DNA of 24,613 bases. Origin: a virus. The DNA lies in the IMG/VR virus record IMGVR_UViG_3300042557_000821, positions 1 to 24,613 of that record, one strand, 5' to 3'. The translations under genes were made by a program, and so were the position numbers. Of the stretch, positions 19,967-24,613 are shown piece after piece. Positions within the stretch are counted from its first letter, which is position 1, and every line of letters starts with the position of its first letter. The notes below the pieces were generated by a model. That model was given only the letters and a program-made list of their open reading frames with translations. It was not told the DNA's origin and searched no databases.

Positions 19967-20349
19967 TTTTCAATATTAAAATTTAATAGAGTTTCAACTT
20001 CTTGATTTTTTGTTTCAACAATTGGTCCCCACTCTCCTTTATACGTTATACCTCTTACAGGTTTATTATCAATCCAAACATATTCTTCATCTTCAGAACA
20101 TCTTGGTTTATCAGTTATCAAATCATTAAACTTAAATCCGTGTCTCCATAACCAGGCGAGTGTAGTTCCTTTATCTTTATATTCTCTGGCGGTAAAGAAA
20201 ACTATTTTATTTCCTTCATCATAAAGTTTATTTATTTCTTCTTTGGATCCTTCGTATGGTTTTGCGATTGGGTATAGATAGCTATCCTCATTTTTAATGT
20301 CGTCACATACAGTTCCATCAATGTCAATTAAATAAACTCTTTTTTTCAT
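19963..20349 (-). CDS. HAD-superfamily phosphatase-like protein (1)
   Basis: 128 residues. HAD motifs: D9-I-D11-G-T (nucleophile and acid/base Asp), T53 in VFFTAREYKDK, K81 in DKPR and D94 in VWIDNKP. It lacks a large cap domain, so it probably acts on a phosphorylated nucleotide, sugar or nucleic-acid end. This size and layout resemble phage HAD hydrolases related to polynucleotide 3'-phosphatase or small sugar-phosphate phosphatases. Substrate not determinable. ATGA overlaps on both sides tie it to the HAD protein upstream through one intervening gene. Confidence 0.87.
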   Translation of the reverse strand: MKKRVYLIDIDGTVCDDIKNEDSYLYPIAKPYEGSKEEINKLYDEGNKIVFFTAREYKDKGTTLAWLWRHGFKFNDLITDKPRCSEDEEYVWIDNKPVRGITYKGEWGPIVETKNQEVETLLNFNIEK

Positions 20350-20660
20350 AACCTCAAATCGTTTTTAGCGTTCATAGTTATAATATAATCCATTAAATTT
20401 TTAACTAAAGAATCGGCATCAACTTTTTCGTATAATTCTGGGTATCTGTCTTGAAGTAGTTTATTCTCTTCATACTCTCTACAACTTGAGAGGATGTCTG
20501 AAAGCATTGATCTTAACATATGTTCTTTATCATATGTATCTTCAACTTTTCTTTCCAATACTTGACCTTCAAGTTCTTGAGTATATTCAATAAGTTCTTG
20601 GACTTCAGGTTTTTCAAGAAGATCAGGTCGTCTACGAAATAGTTGTTTTATGTTTTTCAT
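20346..20660 (-). CDS. Helical hypothetical protein
   Basis: 104 residues, all-helical: MKNIKQLFRRRPDLLEKPEV, EYTQELEGQVLERKVEDTYD, DILSSCREYEENKLLQDRYP. Charged, no membrane segment. It lies between two HAD phosphatase genes with 4-nt overlaps on each side and could be a partner of either. No family recognised. Confidence 0.8.
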   Translation of the reverse strand: MKNIKQLFRRRPDLLEKPEVQELIEYTQELEGQVLERKVEDTYDKEHMLRSMLSDILSSCREYEENKLLQDRYPELYEKVDADSLVKNLMDYIITMNAKNDLRL

Positions 20661-21202
20661 TCCAAAAACTTTAATATTTTTTCTTTAATACCTGATTGTT
20701 TTATTCCTTCGTTGTGTGGTCGTTTACAATGAATAAAGTTCTCAAGTCCCCAACCATCTCGTTTTGACATATCAAGATCATCAACAGCAACCCAATTTGT
20801 TACTTCCGGATGTTCTTTTAACCAATGTAAAATTTCAATATGTCGTTCGTATTCTATTTTATTAAAATATGGTAAAAGAAAATCATCCGGCAATTTACCT
20901 TCACGAAATAGAACACTACAAAATGCTGTTATATCAATTGGTGGTTTAATTCCACGAGTAACAAACATTTCTTTTATTTGTTCTAATGTTCCGTGTTTTT
21001 TCCAATCAGATGAAATAACTAATTCACAACCGGTTTTTTCTACGATTTCATTTAATACTTTAACAGCTTTTTGATTGAAGCTGTCCATTCGGATATCCAT
21101 GGGAGTTTCCGGATTTGAGTCAAATCCTTTTTTCTTGTATCGTCCGCCCCATTCAGAAGAAAGACAAATTACACCATCGTGATCTAAGAACATTACTTTC
21201 AT
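20657..21202 (-). CDS. HAD domain protein of the 'Swiss Army Knife RNA repair' type (2)
   Basis: 181 residues. Motif I FLDHDGVIC (D7, D9), an internal insertion with WGGRYKKKGF, motif II ELVISSDWKKH (S64), and motif IV AVDDLDM (D141, D142). This arrangement matches the HAD family named after Swiss-Army-Knife RNA-repair proteins, widespread in phages. A role in trimming nucleic-acid ends is plausible but not shown. It is the first gene of its run, with a good promoter whose -7 box ends 5 nt before the ATG. Confidence 0.85.
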   Translation of the reverse strand: MKVMFLDHDGVICLSSEWGGRYKKKGFDSNPETPMDIRMDSFNQKAVKVLNEIVEKTGCELVISSDWKKHGTLEQIKEMFVTRGIKPPIDITAFCSVLFREGKLPDDFLLPYFNKIEYERHIEILHWLKEHPEVTNWVAVDDLDMSKRDGWGLENFIHCKRPHNEGIKQSGIKEKILKFLE

Positions 21203-21207
21203 AGATA

Positions 21208-21239
21208 CAAAGATAATAAATTAAAATTGAATTTACAAA
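21208..21239 (-). promoter_or_regulatory. Bacteroidetes-type promoter TTTG-N20-TATCTTTG
   Basis: Minus strand: TTTG (21239-21236), 20-nt spacer, TATCTTTG (21215-21208), then TATCT and the ATG at 21202. It lies entirely in the gap behind the TonB-like gene and matches the promoter at 15863-15894 in both boxes and spacing. The start of transcription would fall at or beside the start codon. Confidence 0.78.
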
Positions 21240-21941
21240 TTAATAAATGTTAAACTTAATTGGTATGTTTAACCTTGATCTAACATTCACTTTATTAATT
21301 CTACCTGGAATCCATTTAGGCGAACTTTTAATTACCCTTCTTGCTTCTCTGTCTACTTCAAAGCTAACCCCTTTTGTTACTTTTACATCACCAATACTTC
21401 CATCAGTTTCAACTATAAACATAACATATACAGTTCCTTGATCCCCATTCTCAATTGCAATCTCAGGATATTTCATTTCCTTTAAAAGATATTTTTTCCA
21501 TTCCTCATATCCTCCAGGAAATTCAGCTTCAATATCAGGAAAATCCTCAACCTTATCTGGAGCCACAACAGGGACAGGATCTACATTAACAAGTACAGTT
21601 GTATCTCCTTTTGGTAAACCTAAATCAACAAAAGGATTGTTATCGGTGGGTCCGGTGTTTGATGTAGTGTCAACATCACTATTTAAATCCAAAGTTTCAT
21701 CTTTTTGTGATTCTGATTGTGGTTGTGGTTGTTCTTTTGGTGGTTCAACAACTGGTGGTTTTTCGGTTGCGTCAACCAATAAATTGGTGTTTTCGGGTGA
21801 TAATCTTTTGAATTTTTCTTCAATTGGTTCTGTTTTTCCGTATGAGACTGCAGCTAAAACAATCCCGCTAATAAAACAAAGACCAGCCATAAAATTACCT
21901 AATTTTTTTTCTTCTAAATTGTGATTACTTTTCTTTTCCAT
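21240..21941 (-). CDS. TonB-like energy-transducer protein
   Basis: 233 residues from the ATG at 21941; the frame extends nine codons to a TTG. One membrane helix (about 15-34), a Pro/Glu/Gln-rich linker (KPPVVEPPKEQPQPQSESQK, 61-80), a long polar spacer, and a C-terminal TonB domain (about 140-233). The domain shows FPGGYEEWKKYLLKEMKYPE, GTVYVMFIVETDGSIGDVKV, REARRVIKSSPKWIPGRING-like text (actual residues 199-216) and a final strand. In bacteria TonB passes proton-motive energy from ExbBD to outer-membrane TonB-dependent receptors. No ExbB or ExbD is here, so it would borrow the host's. Phage copies are unusual. It might support uptake during infection, compete with host TonB to block superinfection through TonB-dependent receptors, or do both. 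Confidence 0.9.
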   Translation of the reverse strand: MEKKSNHNLEEKKLGNFMAGLCFISGIVLAAVSYGKTEPIEEKFKRLSPENTNLLVDATEKPPVVEPPKEQPQPQSESQKDETLDLNSDVDTTSNTGPTDNNPFVDLGLPKGDTTVLVNVDPVPVVAPDKVEDFPDIEAEFPGGYEEWKKYLLKEMKYPEIAIENGDQGTVYVMFIVETDGSIGDVKVTKGVSFEVDREARRVIKSSPKWIPGRINKVNVRSRLNIPIKFNIY

Positions 21942-21986
21942 AACTATTATTTTCGTTATGGAATACAATTAGAGTGCCAAGAATCT

Positions 21987-22289
21987 TTATTCTTGTGGTT
22001 TAACACCAACTAAATCAATACAATCTACTCCGAATTTACATTTGATCCAATCTTTAACAAAATCATATGTTTCGGAGTAATCAGTTTTAAATATTTTAAG
22101 TATTGGATCAATAACAACATCAGAATTACAAAAAATCATATCGTGTTTTTCTTCATAAAGAAATATATTTTTTTTGGAGTTTTTTAACTTCAAGGTTTTG
22201 TATTTACCATCCTTAAATTCAGACAATGTCAGATCACCAAACCTACGGTTAAGGAATTTTTCTACAAGTATTTTTTCTTTATCGGTCAT
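21987..22289 (-). CDS. Small conserved phage protein
   Basis: 100 residues. DKEKILVEKFLNRRFGDLTL at the start, a Lys-rich stretch and a C-terminus with KTDYSETYDFVKDWIKCKFG recall a short phage protein of unknown function seen repeatedly in aquatic phages. Soluble. It is read after the hairpin at 22305-22332 and is followed by the TonB-like gene. Confidence 0.8.
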   Translation of the reverse strand: MTDKEKILVEKFLNRRFGDLTLSEFKDGKYKTLKLKNSKKNIFLYEEKHDMIFCNSDVVIDPILKIFKTDYSETYDFVKDWIKCKFGVDCIDLVGVKPQE

Positions 22290-22304
22290 TTAGTTTAACT
22301 AAAT

Positions 22305-22332
22305 AAACCCCCACTTTTTACGTTGGGGGTTT
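22305..22332 (-). terminator. Strong GC-stem hairpin, probable terminator
   Basis: Stem AAACCCCCA (22305-22313) / TGGGGGTTT (22324-22332) with a 10-nt loop. On the minus strand it is followed by TTTATTTAGTTT-like sequence (the T-run includes the arm), and on the plus strand by further T. It stands 16 nt above the start at 22289, so it most likely ends the transcript coming from 22505 and isolates the downstream pair. A regulatory leader hairpin of the downstream gene is the alternative. Confidence 0.7.
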
Positions 22333-22504
22333 TTATGAGTTGAGTCGATTATGTCTATCTGTTTTAAATGAATTTTAAGATTTGACACGAAGACCTTTGA
22401 ATTGTTGACTTTTGAGTTTTGACTGGTTAATCAAATCATATTATCAAGAAGTTCTGAACAATTGTAGTTTTTTAATAAACAAAAATCTATCAACTCAATA
22501 TTTA
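22333..22504. other. Non-coding gap, content unknown
   Basis: 172 bp between the coiled-coil gene and the hairpin. I see no ORF with an ATG longer than two codons on the minus strand, no tRNA and no TAnnTTTG box. It is the longest stretch without a gene in an otherwise packed region and, together with the terminator hairpin, could be a 3' UTR or a small RNA. Confidence 0.5.
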
Positions 22505-22945
22505 TTACCCAATCTGGGTTGCGATATTATGTTCGTCTAACTCGTCTTGGAGTTGTTCAATTCTTGACTCCAAGAACTTAATCTCATTATCTCTTTCTAC
22601 CACTGAAATCTCAGAGTTTTTAGTAACTGTTGATTCAGATCTACGGCTGTAAAAATCAGTGTCAACACCTTCAGCACAGTCCATCATTTTAAGATGTTTA
22701 ATTAATGATTTTAATTCTGCCATTAAGAAAATCTTATCATACACCGGAGCGTTTGCTCTATGTATTTGTGTTTTTAACACGTTTATTTCTTCTATTTTTT
22801 TATAAACCTGACCCAAGGTTTCTTTTGAGGAATATGGTCTTTGGTTACCTTCAATAACTGTGTTATTGATTACCATTCTTTGAACTAATTGGTTTAGTTC
22901 CTGAACCAACTTATTCTTTTGTTTTAGTGCGTTTTTTATATTCAT
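22505..22945 (-). CDS. Coiled-coil protein resembling the DIP1984 family
   Basis: 146 residues, helical. NALKQKNKLVQELNQLVQRM, a short loop with EGNQRPYSS, then KKIEEINVLKTQIHRANAPV and an AELKSLIKHLKMMD helix. The order of two helices, a glycine-containing loop with an NNTV..EG motif, an I..I.RAN segment and a closing helix resembles the small DIP1984 (septicolysin-like) family of unknown function. The C-terminal third is another coiled coil (KFLESRIEQLQDELDEH). Family assignment is tentative. Confidence 0.8.
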   Translation of the reverse strand: MNIKNALKQKNKLVQELNQLVQRMVINNTVIEGNQRPYSSKETLGQVYKKIEEINVLKTQIHRANAPVYDKIFLMAELKSLIKHLKMMDCAEGVDTDFYSRRSESTVTKNSEISVVERDNEIKFLESRIEQLQDELDEHNIATQIG

Positions 22946-22969
22946 AATTCAATTATAGATTTTTTATTT

Positions 22970-23311
22970 TTAATAGTCAACATCTTTTGTTAAACAAATT
23001 TCGGTTTTTGCTAAATCATTATAAACCCAAATATCCCAACCTAATCCACCGGTTGATTTGAAGGTGTAATCAAAGTTGCCATACTTACCATAAACACCTC
23101 TAATATGTCCCATCCAATTATTTAATATTTCAACCTCATTTGGATGAATAGTAAATGTCATTGGTACAAATTTGTTATCAACTTCTTTTTTTTCTTGGTA
23201 TTTTTTTGTGGTTTCCTCACTTGTAAAATATGAAAGGTCTACAATTCTTTCCTCCATCTTTGAAAGTCTCTCATTTTCTTTTTCAATAATTTTTTCTTCA
23301 AACTTACTCAT
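22970..23311 (-). CDS. Conserved phage hypothetical protein (FTIHPNEVEILNNW)
   Basis: 113 residues. The N-terminal 45 are a charged helix (EEKIIEKENERLSKMEERIV). The second half has MTFTIHPNEVEILNNWMGHI, YGKYGNFDYTFKSTGGLG and a final WVYNDLAKTEICLTKDVDY. This second half resembles a short domain repeatedly found in phage proteins, often without the helical extension. Unknown function. Confidence 0.82.
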   Translation of the reverse strand: MSKFEEKIIEKENERLSKMEERIVDLSYFTSEETTKKYQEKKEVDNKFVPMTFTIHPNEVEILNNWMGHIRGVYGKYGNFDYTFKSTGGLGWDIWVYNDLAKTEICLTKDVDY

Positions 23312-23320
23312 ATAAAAATT

Positions 23321-23872
23321 TTAATCATTATTTTTTATAACTTCAATAACTTTTAAGGACCAGGGATCAAAAAAGTTATCAGTTTTACAAATTTCAATTG
23401 TATTTGTTAGTGCGTTAAAGTAAATGTCACCGTTTTTAATTGGTTCCATAAGTTTTTTTAGATATCTTTTTCCTTCATATTCAACATAAAGTTTTTCATT
23501 TCTATGTTCATCACAAAGGGTATAAACCCACCCATTAATTTTGTGTTGTTCTCCAGGTTCACCACACACTTCACAAACTTGGAATGTTTCTCTTTCGGCT
23601 TCAGCAACAAAATAAAATCCATTTTCTGGTAGGTTATCCAAAAATATACTCATACCACCAAATTTTTCTTTTACATTAATAAAACTTTTATCCCAACCAA
23701 GTTTTATTAAAACTTCAAATAATCTTTGTACTATACCCAACCAACCATTACCAATTCCAAATTGATTTCGTTTAAGGATTGGTCCTTTATCTACCCTATA
23801 TGTTCTTTGAAGTCCCTCAATTTTTTCAAGGAAGTTTTCAAACTCTGCGTCTGTTCTATGATTATTGTTCAT
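23321..23872 (-). CDS. Zinc-binding phage protein (GNGWLGIV / KEKFGGMSIFLDN / CEVCGEPG)
   Basis: 183 residues from the ATG at 23872, overlapping the previous stop by 11 nt; an ATG at 23884 in the same frame is an alternative. Core: IGNGWLGIVQRLFEVLIKLG (40-59), VKEKFGGMSIFLDN (67-80), AEAERETFQVCEVCGEPGE (90-108), YTLCDEH (117-123). The pairs C100/C103 and C120/H123 form a probable zinc knuckle. I recall this motif order in uncharacterised proteins of many phages and prophages. A C-terminal extension of about 55 residues follows. Function unknown. Confidence 0.86.
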   Translation of the reverse strand: MNNNHRTDAEFENFLEKIEGLQRTYRVDKGPILKRNQFGIGNGWLGIVQRLFEVLIKLGWDKSFINVKEKFGGMSIFLDNLPENGFYFVAEAERETFQVCEVCGEPGEQHKINGWVYTLCDEHRNEKLYVEYEGKRYLKKLMEPIKNGDIYFNALTNTIEICKTDNFFDPWSLKVIEVIKNND

Positions 23873-24293
23873 TCGTATTCCCATCTTTTCTTTGGTGTCT
23901 AACAACACTTAAAGCATTTGATAGTGTCCAGTAAGCATCCCAAAATCCACCACGGTCATCAAGGAAGATATTTGCATACAACTTTCCGTTAACACCATAA
24001 GGTTTATTCCATTCTGGGTGCATTTCATTTACTCCGTGTACTTCAATACCTAAAGCTTCAACCTGTTCTTTTCCTTTCTGTAATTGATCCTTACTTCTTG
24101 CAGTATTTATTAAAAAGTATATACCTTCTTCTTGACACTCCAAAATTAAATCAACCATTTTTTTACAGTTTTCTTTAAGTTCTTCATTGTAAGGAATGAT
24201 TGTATCATCAAGATCACAAGCTATAATAATCTTACCATTTCTCAACCATTCCTTGACTAATCTGTTTGTATAAAAATTTGCGTGATGTCTCAT
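23862..24293 (-). CDS. HAD-superfamily phosphatase-like protein (3)
   Basis: 143 residues. Motif I IIIACDLDDTIIPYNEE (D27, D29), motif II FLINTARSKDQ (T64), and motif III/IV KLYANIFLDDRGG (K104, D112, D113). No big cap. The arrangement resembles small phage and Bacteroides HAD phosphatases of the BT0820 type. It has no detectable relation to the other two HAD genes beyond the fold. A TATATTTG box ends 4 nt before the ATG. Substrate unknown. Confidence 0.86.
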   Translation of the reverse strand: MRHHANFYTNRLVKEWLRNGKIIIACDLDDTIIPYNEELKENCKKMVDLILECQEEGIYFLINTARSKDQLQKGKEQVEALGIEVHGVNEMHPEWNKPYGVNGKLYANIFLDDRGGFWDAYWTLSNALSVVRHQRKDGNTNEQ

Positions 24294-24297
24294 TTTA

Positions 24298-24305
24298 CAA
24301 ATATA
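24298..24305 (-). promoter_or_regulatory. Possible -7 box (TATATTTG) before HAD gene 3
   Basis: TATATTTG at 24305-24298 is followed by TAAA and the ATG at 24293, the same short spacing as at 14628, 15863 and 21208. A TTTG at 24321-24318 is only 12 nt above it, too near for a normal -33 box, so the promoter is uncertain. Confidence 0.4.
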
Positions 24306-24309
24306 TTAA

Positions 24310-24613
24310 TTAATTTCCAAACCCTACTTTACCACCACCTTTAATTGTTGGTGTTTTTTTCAACCCTTCAAGATTATCAATTGTTTCTTCAAAAGTTCTA
24401 CCCATAACAATAACAGAAATTACAACTTCTTTTAAGTGCGACAAAGACATTCCTTCAGTTTTTTTAATCCACTCTTCAATATCAATACCTTTCAAATCAT
24501 CCTCACTTAATTTGTGTTCAATATATGCTCTTCTAATATCTTCATTTGGGAGTTCCACTTTATATCTTCTATCAAAACGAGATGGTCTATTTGTAATTCT
24601 TTCCTGTAGTTTC
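24310..24613 (-). CDS. AAA+ ATPase, C-terminal end only (N-terminus beyond right edge)
   Basis: The frame is open to the right edge (24612) without a start. The visible part reads LQERITNRPSRFDRRYKVEL, then PNEDIRRAYIEHKL and a helical lid region (IEEWIKKTEGMSLSHLKEVV), and ends GGGKVGFGN. RPSRFDRRYKV is the arginine-finger and sensor region typical of AAA+ ATPases that remodel proteins or nucleic acids. Walker A and B lie outside the window. The specific role cannot be read. The Gly-rich tail GGGKVGFGN may be a partner-binding end. Confidence 0.85.
   Translation of the reverse strand, partial: KLQERITNRPSRFDRRYKVELPNEDIRRAYIEHKLSEDDLKGIDIEEWIKKTEGMSLSHLKEVVISVIVMGRTFEETIDNLEGLKKTPTIKGGGKVGFGN

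Noticed and set aside
21978-21995. Inverted repeat CAAGAAT-CTTT-ATTCTTG near the stop of the 100-residue gene as a terminator
   Set aside because: AT-rich 7-bp stem without a following T-run on the minus strand; it also contains the stop codon.
1-24613. Insertion sequences, CRISPR arrays, integrase and replication origin
   Set aside because: No transposase, integrase, repeat array or iteron cluster was seen on either strand.

Overview
The window looks like part of the genome of a large tailed phage infecting a Bacteroidetes (Flavobacterium-like) host. The DNA is strongly AT-rich and the genes are short and packed. Many neighbours overlap by 4 or 8 nt, or are 1-2 nt apart. Most encode 70-150-residue proteins of phage-only type. 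Clear phage markers are an endolysin, a thymidylate synthase next to a HNH homing endonuclease, a tRNA-like gene and several HAD phosphatases. The Bacteroidetes assignment rests on three things: there is almost no Shine-Dalgarno sequence, with A-rich leaders instead; several gaps carry promoters of the form TTTG-N20-TAnnTTTG; and there are SPFH, TonB and lipoprotein genes of Bacteroidetes flavour. No sequence search was run, so family names come from motif reading and memory.

Layout. (1) Positions 1-526, minus: the N-terminal 175 codons of an L,D-transpeptidase-like protein that runs off the left edge. (2) 594-4153, plus: the only plus-strand island. It holds a two-PAS membrane histidine kinase, a single-domain response regulator, a coiled-coil protein with two C-terminal membrane helices, and a GH19-type endolysin with a peptidoglycan-binding domain. 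It ends at a bidirectional terminator. (3) 4185-8522, minus: a run of small phage hypotheticals, including two genes of 27 and 34 codons, plus a 119-nt Leu-type tRNA-like gene whose anticodon region is abnormal. (4) 8637-13004, minus: HNH endonuclease, thymidylate synthase and more small genes, headed by a paralogue of the first gene of region 3. The two paralogues share an identical 30-bp upstream element. (5) 13005-15858, minus: a UvrC homologue lacking the C-terminal helix-hairpin-helix, two zinc-binding proteins and two small paralogues. (6) 15923-19355, minus: an envelope-directed operon with an SPFH/prohibitin-like protein, small membrane proteins and three consecutive putative lipoproteins, ending in a terminator. 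(7) 19458-21941, minus: two HAD phosphatases, small genes and a TonB-like protein. (8) 21987-24613, minus: a 215-bp non-coding gap with a strong hairpin, a DIP1984-like coiled coil, a zinc-binding protein, a third HAD phosphatase and the C-terminal end of an AAA+ ATPase that runs off the right edge.

The most notable candidate system is the plus-strand cassette. A complete kinase and receiver pair, without any DNA-binding output domain, is directly joined by an ATGA overlap to a holin-shaped membrane protein, followed by the endolysin. This suggests lysis, or another envelope decision, that is gated by an intracellular signal. The SPFH, lipoprotein and TonB genes suggest that the phage also remodels the host envelope during infection. 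Both ideas are inferences from gene content.
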